Below, piece by piece: positions 46,353 through 58,089 of a stretch of DNA of 64,000 bases. This DNA comes from Isoetes taiwanensis. Lineage: Eukaryota; Streptophyta; Lycopodiopsida; Isoetales; Isoetaceae. The translations under genes and the position numbers were made by a program. A model generated the notes under the pieces. The model saw nothing but the letters and a program-made list of their open reading frames with translations. It did no database searches and had not been told where the DNA came from. The DNA is taken from positions 188,001 to 252,000 of the forward strand of contig JAJEKV010000104.1 of NCBI GenBank assembly GCA_021234155.1. The letters run 5' to 3'. The first letter of the stretch is position 1; every line of letters starts with the position of its first letter.

Positions 46353-48512
46353 AAATAATCTTCAATCCTTGTCTAGAAGGGATCCTAATATTTCTGTTGC
46401 TTGTCCATTGCTCTGCCTCAATGATGGAACTATGAATCACATTTTCTTCTGTGATAAACTCAATAAGTTCTGGTCCTGGCTCTGTAATAAGTTTGGGATT
46501 TCTCACAGACATGACATCCTTACTATTATTCAAGGCAATGATAAATTCTTAAGGGAAAACTACCAAAATGCCCCTATGAGTTTATATAATTACCAAAATG
46601 CCCTTATGAGTTTCAAAATTACCAAAATGCCCCTGAGTCAAATAGATATACAAATAAATTACCATTTTGCCCCTAGACATCAAACTTAATTACCAAAATA
46701 CCCCTACACACCAAACTTAATTGCTAAAATGGCATTACATACCAATTTTGATTAATCTACACCAAATTTAATTACCAAAATGCCCTATACATCAAACTTA
46801 ATTACCAAAATACCCCTACGCAGCCTTGTTGTGACACTTACAAGGAGCCATTGTTTCTTGTGGTTTTAGCGCACGATGATGCTATTGGAGGCGTGTTACC
46901 ACGAGCCACACGCAAATTGGTTGTCCAAAACCTAAACGCATGTGCACAGGAGAAGAAGATGTAGAGAAGAGGAATATCTTTATGGAAGGTATAATGGAAG
47001 AGACACAATGCATGCAGTTGTATGGGCTCCAATTCGGTGATGGTTGTGACTTCTGTAATCTCTTTGTTGAATTGAAACTTCTATTCTTGAGGCATTTAAT
47101 ATAGATTGAGTAGAATAAGTATGTAAAGGCATTTTGGTAATTAAGTTTGGTATGTAGGAGGTATTTTGGTAATTAAGTTTGGTGTGTAGGGGCAAATTGG
47201 TAATTTGTTTGTATGTTTATTTTATACAGTGTATTTATTTGAGCCAGGGGCACTTTGGTAATTTTGAAACTCATAAGGGCATTTTGGTAATTAAATAAAC
47301 TCATAGGGGTATTTTGGTAGTTTTCCCAATTCCTAAATACCATCATTCATACAACCCTCTGGAATATTTGGAAATCAAGAAATCGAACTCTTTATGGAAA
47401 ATTTTTTTTTTCTCTGTTTTGGATTAAGATGCATTTTCAGTTTGACTTTGAGACATTTGCTAGTACTCATAAAAAGAGATGTGGTACTAACTATGACAAG
47501 AAGTGGGATAATTATGGAGAATTCAAGGGTTATTTTGATCTATTTATATCTAATCTTAATGTTGTTAATTCTAATATATTTTTCTCGGATGATCTTAGGC
47601 TATCTTGAGTTTTTGCGAGGAGAAAGGAGAAGAAAGTTAGACAATCATTCTGATTACCATGAAATGGCCACATTTGGCAAGAAGGATTTGTTTAAGAATA
47701 AGGTAGCTGATATTTTGCAATCATATCAGATGAGGACAGGTCGGTTGCCATATGATAGAGGCAGTGAAGATTTATGGGCTGCCATTTTCTGCAGAGAGGT
47801 TATTCAGGTTCACGGCCTATAGTTCAATACACATTTCGTTTTAACGAAAAGGCAATTGTCTAGGTACAGATTAATGTACTACAATCATAAACAAATTGCA
47901 GACTTATATATGACACTTCTTATTCTGCTAGGAAGAGAAGATACATTTTGCTTGTTTTATAACTATAATTGCCTGTAAACTCATACACATTTGGAATAGC
48001 TCAGTCCTCCAATAACTACTTCAACTCCATCTTCTTTGGTAATTCACCATCCTCTCTTTCATCAATGGACCATCTTACATTGCTGATCCTTGATACCCAT
48101 TACCTCCAACCTTCCTGGATTTTTGTCACTATCAGTGTGCTCGGATCTAAATATTTAATCTTGTCTCACTATTTTGTGTCAGATTTTACTGTGAACAGGA
48201 TATTCGGTCATGACACAACCTTTGAAGACTGTTGGGGTGCTGCTTTGAGGCTGACAGAGACTTCTGTGGTGTTTCAGGAGGAATTCTCCTCTTGTTCGTC
48301 ATACATCTCCTACTTTCTTCTTCTCAAAAATTTATCTTCTGATCAAACTTTCTGCTACTACTCTATTAGTGTCTGTCTTGCTATATAGTGATCTCTCACT
48401 ATAATATTGCTACATGTCTTGGCTAGTATCAAGCATGCTTTTGTACTTGAATTTCTATAATTAATGATAAAACCAACTCTTACTCTCAATAAATAAATAA
48501 ATAAATAAATGG
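46353..48512 (+). mobile_element. L1-type LINE fragment inside the chromovirus
   Basis: A zf-RVT zinc finger is read as 'VACPLLCLNDGTMNHIFFC' and 'FWSWLCNKFGI'. After the MITE it continues as 'HTTLWNIWKSRNRTLYGK', the usual end of plant L1 ORF2. The 3' end is an (AAAT)n run at about 48488-48510. Between 47.6 and 48.4 kb the text is not recognised; an ORF with 'MATFGKKDLFKNKVADILQS' is of unknown origin. Confidence 0.68.
46553..47327. mobile_element. Mutator-type MITE with 9-bp target duplication
   Basis: Inverted ends GGGAAAACTACCAAAAT... run more than 150 bp and consist of repeated ACCAAAATGCCCC units. The flanks AATTCTTAA (46544-46552) and AATTCCTAA (47328-47336) form a 9-bp target-site duplication with one mismatch, typical of MULEs. 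Excision in silico restores the LINE reading frame (DKF-LNTIIHTTLWN). No transposase is encoded. Confidence 0.85.
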
Positions 48513-48799
48513 AGACATTATCTCATTGGATCAAAGTTTGTTGCCCGCTTTTGACCAGCAGAGTTTGAAACATATACAAACTCGGGATATTATCAATGCA
48601 TGTCAATTAAAGCTCATTGACACTTTAAAGGATTTTGAAGGGTTGCATCTTGAGTATAAAGCTGGGAAGAAAAAGTAGGTTGTCGATGCACTGAGCAGAA
48701 TAAACATTTAGGCCATATCCGTAGCAGAAATTGTTGATTTGGAGCCAATGAAAGCAGAATACAAGAACGATCCCTTCTTTGTTGTTTCATGTGCACAGA

Positions 48800-49803
48800 T
48801 AGAAAAGATTGGCAGGGATCCTTTGACCGAGTACAGAACTCATAATGACTTACTCTTAGCATTCCAGAAGGTGGTCGCTATGGCTGATACACGCTTGCCC
48901 AATCTTGCTTTGGCCACGGCGATGGGTCCTCAATGCCTGAAATCCTGCTGGAAAGACAAGCAAGCTCAGTGGTTCTCACGCTGGGGTGTGCAGGCAAACA
49001 AATACGTCCAGGTCAGGACAAAGAAAGATCGCAAGGCACTTAAGCTGTACCTAGATGCTACTTTCCTTCGCAAGCTTTGGGATGCAGATGCTCTGACGCA
49101 TGTTAAACTGGCACACTATCAGCAGCAAGTCAATCCTAGGCTCACGAGAGGCCTACACCAGTACTTGTACACCCAGCTGCCCATGAAGAAGCGCAGACTT
49201 ATAGCTTCCATTCGCACGGGTGCACATCGCCTCCGCATTGAAACAGGACATTGGGCTCGGGAAGCACGGGAGCAAAGGGTTTGTCAGTGTTGCCACCAGG
49301 GTGCTATTGAGGATGAATGTCATGTCCTCCAGATCTGCCCAGCATTTGATCATATCCGAGAGCGATATGCTTGATTACTAGTGCCTGGCTAGCCGTTGCA
49401 TCAGTTATTGACCACGGCGTCAGTGGGTTTGTTGGGGTCATACCTCCAGGAGGTTATGGATGCACGGACTCATTGTGTCCTACGGGACGGCATTGAAACT
49501 GTCCTATAGAACTGTACAGCGTTCCAGCATACTTATTACTGCTAAGGTTTTTCCCTCGAAAACCCTTCGGGGCGGGGGGTTTTTTAATTCTGTCAGTAAT
49601 AGGCTTGCTGCTCTCTTTTTGGTTTGGGTCCCATAGGCCAATTGGTCTCCGTGGACGCTAAAAATCTATTCTTATTCTTATTCTTATTCTTATTCTTATT
49701 CTTATTCTTATTCTTATTCTTATTCTTATTCTTATTCTTATTCTTATTCTTATTCTTATTCTTATTCTTATTCTTTTTCTTTTTCTTATTCTTATTCTTA
49801 TAT
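48800..49803 (+). mobile_element. 5'-truncated LINE inside the chromovirus integrase region
   Basis: An open frame to 49374 encodes the C-terminal end of a LINE ORF2: 'LPNLALATAMGPQCLKSCWK', 'WFSRWGVQ', 'GAHRLRIETGHWAREAREQR', then the Cys-His box 'CQCCHQGAIEDECHVLQIC'. It closely parallels the copy at 58.9 kb ('RLKRCWK', 'WFARWAVQ'). The 3' untranslated part has GGGTCCCATAGGCCAATTGG and TGGACGCTAAAAATC, followed by a (TTCTTA)n tail to about 49803. The ORF begins upstream in chromovirus RNase H text (EPMKAEYKNDPFF), so the frame is a chance fusion across the insertion point. Confidence 0.82.
49663..49803 (+). repeat. (TTCTTA)n tail of the LINE
   Basis: About 140 bp of TTCTTA repeats, with a few TTCTTT variants, at the LINE 3' end. 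Long ORFs of Phe/Leu through it are artefacts. Confidence 0.92.
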
Positions 49804-50599
49804 CAGAATTGCACATGCGTTACACAGGCATACAGGTCAAGAATAATACAAGAATCTCATGAACCTCTATACTCTGGGCATAGAGGCACTCAAGCTATCT
49901 TGGCAACTACAAAAAGATGTCTTTATTGGCCTAAGCTTGAAAGGGATGTTAACAGATATGCAGAAGCATGTGTCATTTGTCAACAAAGAAACCTTCTACT
50001 AGTAAGCCTAGATTGCTACAACCTTTGCCAATTCCTGAAAAACCTTAGAAGCATATTACCATGGATTTCATCCAATGATTACCAAAGACCGCTCACAAGA
50101 ATGATCAGATTTGGACAGTTGTAGACAGGTTGTCTAAACAGGTTCCTTTTCCTCCGTGTAAATCAAACATGACTGCACCACAAGTAAGCAAGATTTCCTT
50201 GAAGGAGATATTGAGGATTCATGGAATGCCGAATGCAATCATAACAGATTGGGATCCATTAGTTTGCAGTCGGTTTTAGTCAGGACCCATAAAAAATTCA
50301 GGCACGACTTTGAAGTTTTCTATAGCCTATAAGGGAAGTGAAATTTCTCCTGAGATCTTGTAGAAGATGGAACATGCGGAACCTCCCAACATCAAGGGTG
50401 ATGAGGAGGTGCTTGAACCTGAAAAGATACTCACGCACCAGGATAAGGAGACATGGGCTTTCTCCTATCGAAGGTATGTAGCTAAGCTCAAATTTCATCC
50501 ACCCTCTGATGCAATGTGATATTCTAAGGACCAACTTAAAGAATACAATGCACATGTGGATGAATATGAGCAAACTTTGCAAAAATAAAAGGCAAAGTT

Positions 50600-50800
50600 A
50601 GGTAACTAACTTGAGGCCACCTTTAAAGAAGCTGAGATGAAAAAAAAAACCCTCTAACTGACATGAGGTCATCTCTAATGGAACTGAGATGAAAAACCTC
50701 TAAGAGAATTGAGGCCATTCCTAACAGACCTGGAATGAATGTCTCTAAGGGAAAAGAGATTAAAAACCTCTAAACGAATTGAGGCTATTCCTACGTGAAC
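50600..50800 (+). repeat. Degenerate ~62-bp tandem repeats after the chromodomain
   Basis: Three units with AACCTCTAA, GAATTGAGGCC and ATTCCTAAC...GGAATGA. They lie where the chromovirus 3' untranslated region would be, as in the other chromovirus at 16 kb. Confidence 0.65.
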
Positions 50801-51479
50801 GGGAATGGTGAGCAATTCTTCCTCGAGCTTGACACGTACGTTCAATCTTGGGAAGGGAAGGATGTTACGGCTTTATGCTGGCTCGGGGGAGTGGCTCAGG
50901 CTCAACAAGAATTTGTCCAGTATAGCTTATATGTATTGGGTAACCGTTATATGGCTATAAGGATTATTTATTTTAATGGTAAGCCTAAGGTTCTAATTGG
51001 ATTTAAGTTATAGAATGGCTGATAACAGTTGGGCATCCGTTATAGCCAAGACCGGTCAAAATTTTTGAACCATGGATGGATCTTTCCGAAAACTGAAGAG
51101 TTAGTCGATCTGCTCCACAAAAGGCTGGATCTTTATAATCTTAGTCGAATTAATGCTATCCATCCACGCTTGCCTTTTCTGCCGGATATTTCAGAGCTTA
51201 AAAAGGCTCTGAGGAATAGCTACCTTTGTTCATGCTATAAGTATCTGTGAATCTTCCATTTTCCTTCAAGTTCTTCCGCTAGCAAGATAAAGATTCGTTG
51301 ATGGGTTGCCATTTATCTCCTAAAGATTGGAGTATTTATCTCTGTTTGCATTGTTATATTTTAAGCTGATTTGTGATTGTATCAACTTCTTCAAGGGTAG
51401 ATGCATGAACAGGTATCCCTGTGGGTCATGGACTAGTTAATATATATATTAAAATGTCCTATCTTAACCATCTCCCAAG
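50801..51479. other. Possibly 3' LTR of the second chromovirus; no gene
   Basis: The position after the 3' repeats suits an LTR and ATTATTTATTTTAATGG could be promoter-like, but there is no second copy in the window to prove it. Confidence 0.3.
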
Positions 51480-52470
51480 CATTGCCATCCCAAAGCTTAC
51501 AGAGAAAGCATACATTTAGTTACTGCTTGAAGCGATCCAAGTCTATGTCATTATTCCCTTGTACACATGCCTGCTTGCACATTCCATCAGAAAAGCCAAG
51601 TCCATTGTGTATGCCAGGTTTGGAAAGTGTGTCCCCCATTTAAAACAACATTTTGACAATAGATATGTGGAGTTCCATTCTAGCGTATCGCAGGGGAAGA
51701 AATCTTGTCTCTTGCAGGAGAATAGAATATATGACTGTAAACTTAACTCCAAAAGCTCGAGTCAAGAAGGCATTATGAACATGCTACAAATCTTCCCATG
51801 TATCAAGTGATATGGCTCTATTCTTCTACACCATAGAGAAGAACTGGCTCAACCAACGCCCGAAACAAGTGTGCCCAGTAGGAACGTTCATAGAGTTTTT
51901 CTTGGTGGAATAGTATACAAAGCCTCCAATCAACAATAGCCCTTTTTTATGTATCCCAATGTAGAGGTCGTAAAATCTACTAAGATAGTTGAAGTGCCAA
52001 TACGTGAAATGAGATTCTCTTGGCTGCCTAGAAGAGGGAACAATCAGAACCTTGGTTTCGGCTAAAACTCGCATACTAATATTTTGGCAAAAATTGTCAA
52101 GGGCATCTAGATGTTGCATACTAGCAGGGGTATGCACTAAAAGGTCCACATCATTTGCATATATCAACTGCCTAATAATATGATGTGCAAGTTTCATCCA
52201 CCTCCATGTTGGGCAACTCAATCCTCAAGTAATCAATGTTTAACAAAAAATAAAGTTGGAAAAAGTGGACAACCCTCATGTACGCCCATACTGCTGGTAA
52301 TAGATTGGCTCGATGGTAGCATCTGAGCTGATGCTGCATACAACCTATAGACAACATTCTGCAAGTCCTGGGGGACACCTAACAGTGACAATATTCTCCA
52401 TAGCTCAACTAAAGAGACTGTGTTGGAAGAAGAGGAAGAAAATATAGACGAATTGAATTCCAACATTACT
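51480..52470 (-). mobile_element. LINE reverse transcriptase, decayed
   Basis: On the minus strand, across several frames: 'LWRILSLLGVPQDLQNVVYR', 'VHEGCPLFPTLFF', 'IIRQLIYANDVDLLVHTPAS', 'ETKVLIVPSSRQ', and near 51.6 kb 'YSILLQETRFLPLRYARME'. The same phrases occur in the 58-kb copy. Asn replaces the first Asp of YADD. It is truncated at both ends and full of frame breaks. Confidence 0.78.
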
Positions 52471-52748
52471 TCAATATGTTTGGCACCTAAAAGGGAAAAA
52501 AATATACCATAGTCACATGAATATTCCTTTAAAATGAACCTCCAGGCTCAGATGCATACCAAAAAACAAAAAAAAAGTAGAAAAAACACACCTATCGGTC
52601 CAATATATAATAGCCTAAAATGAATAGTTTAAGTCGAAACACAAACATTAAAAACAAAAGTAGCAAGATCGATATAATCAACTAAAAAGAACTCAATTGG
52701 AATTGAATATGAATAAATAATAACTTAAGTATAAGTACCATGCATAGA

Positions 52749-52795
52749 ATTGAATTGAACTGAATTGAATTGATTTTTATTGTCCGCGGAGAATA
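52749..52795 (-). mobile_element. LINE 3' end with (CAATT)n tail
   Basis: The minus strand reads CCGCGGACAATAAAAATC, then AATTC repeats. It is the same 3' signature as at 26.1 kb. It does not belong to the reverse transcriptase next to it, because that continues to lower coordinates. Confidence 0.6.
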
Positions 52796-52877
52796 CATAA
52801 TAGATTTGATCTAAACAGAAATAGTTTTATTGAATGGCAAGGCATGTGTCAAAGAAATTTTAAATATTCACAAGACA

Positions 52878-55800
52878 TCTATATATAATAATAAAGGCGT
52901 TTTGTGATAGTCTGTGCGCAATCTTGCGCGTTGAATTTTTTAACTTATTCTCATCCGTTGATTTTGGCAGTTTTTTTTTTGATGTGACGGTTCTGGCTCT
53001 CTTCTTCCCAGAAATAGCCGTAGACTATCTTTCCCACCCACAGCGTCTGTGTCTCTTTTTCCCTTCTATTCCATCCACCTTCTCGCTTGCCTTGCCTTCT
53101 CGCCCAGCCGTCTATTTTATGCTGCAGAGTTTAGGTCTTCTCATCCAGTTTCAATTCGGTCTTGCTCAAATCGCCAGTTAGGCCTTCTTCTTGGAATCGG
53201 CTCTGCAACTCCATTCGGCCTTGCTTCAGTGCTTGTAGCGTCTTCTTTGCTCTTATTTTCCTTGTGGCTTGGTGTGGTCGATTTTATTGTGGCTCAGATT
53301 TGGGGCTGCCGTGCAATCCAAAGACTCCAAGATCTGCTGTGTGCTTGTCTTGTCAGCCCAAGTCGGCCAAGCAAGGGCTGTAGGAGGATTTTCGGCCATA
53401 CCCAGGTACCGTCACTTACCTCTGCTGTAATTTTGATTTCACGGCGAGGTTCATTGGGCCGTTTCAATGTTTGTAGAAGACCTATGTTTGCTTAAGAAAA
53501 TCTTCTGCATTACTTAGATTTCATGACGGATATGCTCGCAAGTGAATTGTCCCTGTTGGGAACCTTTTTGAGAGATGGTTCTTACAATTTTCAAAGCCAT
53601 ATCTGTAGTGTCGATTTTTATTTTGAATACGTTGACGGTTGGGATTGTAAAAGAGGCAGTTTTGTAGGGTGTTTCTTTCATGCGGCTGCATCCAGCTTGA
53701 TTCTGAGATTAGCCAATAGGTTGATTTCTCAATCTGTGGTGGATTTCAAAACTCTGGTAGGTCGATTTCTAAATCTCTGGTGACTTTCGAAACTCTAGCT
53801 ATTACGCAATTTTTTTCTTATTCAATTTATTCTTAAATATGTACATTTCTTTGGGCAGAGGATATGTTTGTGAACATCGTCTCACATTTGGGCAGTTGGG
53901 CGCCTAGCTTTCATTGTAATGCAAATTTGTAAGTTCTGCCTCCTCCTGCCTTTGATCGTTTAGGCATTTTGTTTTTAAGTTTCTACTTCGATCTGATCGA
54001 TGTGTGAGCACTGTGATGGAGATATTTGATCTAAGGGGGAAGAAGGAAGCATAGGATCTGCCCACGAGTTTGCAGGGGGAACCCTATCAATCTGTATCTT
54101 AGCTACTGATGATGAAGCTAAGCTGGCTCCGCTCGACAACTTAATTGAAAACCTCTCTCCCGCTTAGACCATTTTAAAAGATTTTATGATGGTTCAACTT
54201 ACCTTCTAATATGGACTTTGTACTGGCACATTTCTTGAGGCACAAGATAGTAGACTGTGTATTGCATCCAGCAATATTGGGTGGTATTTTTCCAACAAAA
54301 TCTGGGGTCCTGGCGATGGTGCAGATCTGTCTGGCATGTTTACATGGGCGAGCTATGGGCAGAAGAAAAAGAAAACCTGAATAGTTTTTATGTCATCATC
54401 GGGGCATCTCAATGATCTACACAATTAAACTACTACTTTGAAAACTTGGGAGAATGTTGAGATCTTGCATAATCTGAAGACCTAAGTCGTTTCCCACGCT
54501 AATTTATTTGCAGCTTCTATTTCAGATGAAAAGATGGAAGAGTTGTCAGGGAAGCAAAAGGGAATAATGGATCTTCTCCAGTGACAATGATTGTATCATT
54601 GTTGCATCTTTGAATATTTGTATGTGGGTTCTTTCTCTCATTCAAAATCTGCTTAATAATAGATCATTTTTGACATGCGGCATTCCTGTAATCAGTTCTG
54701 ATATGCAGCATCTTGAACTTCACTATGTAGCAGGTTCAGACTTCAAATTATGTGCAGGCATGCTCCCGAGACAAGATGCAGTAGCTTGGACAGCATTGAT
54801 TTTGGATATGTGGAAGGTGGACATTGAAATGCTTTATGCAGATGCAGCTGGAAGGCATGTTTCCAAATATTGTCACATTTATTTATGCCTTATGGCATTA
54901 ACCCAAATGCAATCACAATAGTTCTCTATTTGAAAGCCTATGGCAGCATAAGAGCAGTGTAAATGCAGTGGTCAATATGTTAAGATATACTAAGAATGGA
55001 TTTGGGATAAAGGCACTTCAATGTTTTGAACAAATGCAGCTGGTGGGCATACTTCCGGATGCTATCACATTTGCAGAAGAAGGAAAGGAAACAGGTCACT
55101 AAACGTGCTCAACGTGGTTTTGCTCAGGAGTCATTAAATTGCTTCAAAGAGATGCAAGCGAAGGGCATATGTTCAGACTCTCTCACATTTATTTGTGCCA
55201 TGAAAGCATGTGTAAGCATGGGAGCCATAGACGATGCCCGAGACATCTATACCCTGGTCGTTAGAGATGGATCTGGTGAAGATCTTGTTGTTGGTAATGT
55301 AAGATTTAAACCCGTCTAATTCAGCCCCACAAATCCAGACCGTCGAAAATCTACAACAATCAGGTCTATGAACAATGAGTTTTCCTTAAACTTCTGTTCT
55401 GATACACCCGCTCATCGGATTGCTGCCTGGTTCGTTGCCAAGTCAGCCACAAATTTTGGTGCTTTTCCAGTGGCTTCACAGGGTAAATTATTTTCCTTTT
55501 GTTCTCATCTCTTTTATCAAATTCTAAAGCAGAATTTTGGGTTGTCTATTTGGATCTGCTTTGTATTTGTTGTCAATCCTCTTAATGATTTTCTGGTGCT
55601 CATGCAGAATGCTTTTGCCTGGCATGTAGGCAGGGTCTCTGATACATGTAAGGCTACATTTTTTTCTACATGTTTCATCATATAAAACTTCTTTACCATC
55701 ATGCATAATATTTAAAGATCTTGTGATCATCTATATGCTCTTAGAAGCTCAGAACCCAGCACTATTGAAGAAGGCATGGTAGATTCTTGGGTGCTTGCTG

Positions 55801-57090
55801 GTTGTCAGTTTCTTTGCTAAGGCGTACCACATCCTGGGGATTCGAAGAACATTTCTTGGTTACTGCATTATTTGAAGTCAGTACTCAATTGTTTAGCTCC
55901 ATGATATAAATAAATTGCAGCATATAATGACCTTGATATGATGCTTCATGGATTGCAGTAGTTATAAGTTATATTCTCAGGTTATGTCCTTTGATTCAAT
56001 TTCTCTATATATTTGTGTAATGACATCTCATTTGCAGCATTCCAAGCATTTAACATCTCTTATATTTTTGTGGTAGATGTTAAAGTGATTGATCTCTGAC
56101 ACCAAACAAAGATTACAATAGTAGAATGGCCATTTTGTATCAATTTGTTAAATGCAACTCGAGCTCTGCCGCAGTGTACAAGATTATTCTACGCAGATTA
56201 TGCGTAGATTAAGCGCAAAATCTGGTGCATTATTTTAGAAATAAAGTTAAATTTCTAAAAAACTAAATTCAATGCAGTAGTTGAAATGATGCATGCATGA
56301 TGAGGTAGCAATGTTAGAGAGGGATTCCCTCATATTCTTATCAATTTGACATCATAATCACAATAATTTAAGAGACTATGTTTATGCAGTTTCTTATTTC
56401 ATCTTTTTGTGTCTAAATGAAAAAGATTTCTTGTAGTGTTCACTTCTATATTGCACGTGAAGGAAATGCTTAAGTGCTCTTCTACCGAGCTTTGCTTGCA
56501 ATAATTATGCTTGCAATAACTATGGTCGATAGTCGGGTGATATACAGAGAGGATAAATGTTTATTCTATTAGAGATGTTTTGCATGGATTTCCATTCTTT
56601 AGTATGAAATTCATTAGGCTAATTGTAGAATCACCATTCTTAACCCGAATTCACACCACCTTCCAATACATTGTACACATGAAAATATTATTATTAAACA
56701 AAAGCATATAATCTAAACATCGCAGCTAGAGATGTGACCATACTAAATATTTATGGTCAACAATTATGTAATTTTGCTACTTGTAAATACTTGAAATTAT
56801 ACACTTTGTTATTAGTACGGAAGTTTGAACAAATTGTTGACTTGAATCATCTAAATGTAGGTAATTGCTTTTCATACTCGAAGGTGGAAAAAGGTTAAAA
56901 TCAAACCAAGCAATCTCTAAATCAAATGACCTAAGTGGCCTACCCATGTCTACTTTGCGCATTTGAACCAAGTAGATGGTCTTGCAACATGCTCCATATT
57001 TAACACAAACCCTCAACTTAAATCCACCATCTTTTTTTAGTATTTGAATATGCCTGACGAAAGCCCAGCAACGCTGGGCACTTTTTCTAG
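52878..57090 (+). mobile_element. Non-autonomous Helitron, 4.2 kb
   Basis: It starts TCTATATATAATAATAAAGG, a plant Helitron 5' end, after an A. It ends with hairpin GCCCAGC-AAC-GCTGGGC (57063-57079), ACTTTTT and CTAG, before a T. Insertion between A and T, TC...CTAG ends and the hairpin 8 nt before CTAG are the Helitron hallmarks. No Rep/helicase gene is present. The interior carries PPR gene pieces. A related 3' end lies at 43.4 kb. Confidence 0.88.
54690..55320 (+). pseudogene. PPR gene fragments carried by the Helitron
   Basis: At 55105-55300: 'GFAQESLNCFKEMQAKGICS', 'DSLTFICAMKACVSMGAIDD', 'RDIYTLVVRDGSGEDLVVGN', a typical PLS-class PPR repeat series. Further left are 'RQDAVAWTALI' and, in another frame, 'GINPNAIT', from neighbouring repeats. 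Frame breaks and the lack of a start show a captured, broken piece. Confidence 0.75.
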
Positions 57091-57840
57091 TATTTATGTA
57101 TTGTGATGCATATTCTAATGGTAGGACATTAAATCCGTGACACCGAGGTAATGACTTCGGAATTGGCCAATGTACTTGATGTTGGGTGAGTTGTACTTAT
57201 GTTGCATAGTACTACAAATAAAACATCTAATTAAAAAACAATGCAAGGTGATGTCAAAACATATTCTTAATTCTCTATTCACAAGGTTCACAAAAAGTGA
57301 TATTGATATAGGACAATGTAGTAATGACATACATACCAAAGCGATGAAAATTGAACTTTCTTTTAAGTTAATATTCATTGTGAAAGCATATAAGAGTAGC
57401 CCAAATATTTCAAGGCGAAGTTAAGATAATATATTGCTTAACACATTCACATGGACTTTATGACTAAACATGGAATACCTTGTGAGAGGTGTCATTTAAT
57501 ATTACTCTTTGATGTAATTATTACCGAAAAGGATTACGTTCTAAAAGACCACAAAATGAACCTAGCCAATGTGAGCCAAAGATTCTTCTATTGACCTACA
57601 TGTACTCTATTTTGGACATATTCATACAATCTTATTGCTAAAAAGTCTTGCACAATTCAATCATATATTAGTAATATAATGGGGCATTTATTAACTTTAA
57701 TTCAATTCATTCAAGCAACACCATTGTTGGTTTTTTTTAATTAATTGGTTGGCTTACTAGACTGCAAGGTTTAGCTCCTCATGAGAACATGCAAGTGAAT
57801 GGGGGCAGGGCTTCTGAAGCAACGTTTGGTGTTATTTGTG
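57091..57840. other. No gene recognised
   Basis: AT-rich, short ORFs on both strands, no motif. Confidence 0.4.
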
Positions 57841-57990
57841 TGTCTCATAGATCAATTGGTTCTTAATGGGTGTTAAAGTGAATGGGACCGGACCATAGAG
57901 CATCATTGTTGTTGTGTGTGCATATCATAGATCAGTTGGTCTGCAATGCACACTTCTTCTTCTTCTTTGTCTTCATTTTCTTCTTGATCT
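57841..57990 (+). mobile_element. LINE 3'-end-like fragments
   Basis: Two phrases, TCTCATAGATCAATTGGTTC and ATCATAGATCAGTTGGTCTG, resemble the CCCATAGGCCAATTGGTCTC of the LINE 3' signature. The second is followed by (CTT)n-rich text, a possible tail. They are short and diverged. Confidence 0.45.
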
Positions 57991-58089
57991 ATGTTCAAAA
58001 ACAGATAATTATCATGGGACAAGTTGCACAAAACAATAACGGCAGATTGCGTTTATTTGGCTTTGCGGTGCACTTGGGATTCCACAAGA

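Larger units (their letters stand above)
45930..50590 (+). mobile_element. Second chromovirus, with nested insertions
   Basis: The reverse-transcriptase/RNase H part starts near 45940 ('DIPFVWGIEAEEAFQSLKKK', then 'QDGHPLAYVNRMLKPSEQGH' in another frame). It resumes at about 48600 ('CQLKLIDTLKDFEG', 'VVDALSRI'). The integrase follows the second insertion at 49805-50275 ('IIQESHEPLYSGHRGTQAI', 'YAEACVICQQRN', 'VVDRLSKQVPFPP', 'HGMPNAIITDWDP'). A chromodomain-like end lies at 50370-50590 ('LEPEKILTHQDKETWAFSYR'). A LINE with a MITE sits at 46.35-48.51 kb, and another LINE at 48.8-49.8 kb. Stops such as the one before VVDALSRI show it is dead. Confidence 0.82.

Noticed and set aside
49557-49586. 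Bacterial-type terminator (hairpin plus T run)
   Set aside because: The setting is a plant LINE 3' end, so a Rho-independent terminator makes no sense here.
49663-49803. CRISPR-like or regulatory repeat array
   Set aside because: It is a simple six-base microsatellite with no spacers, directly at a LINE 3' end.
49624-50124. 166-aa ORF with a long Phe-Leu repeat
   Set aside because: It fuses the LINE microsatellite tail to chromovirus integrase; only the integrase part is meaningful.
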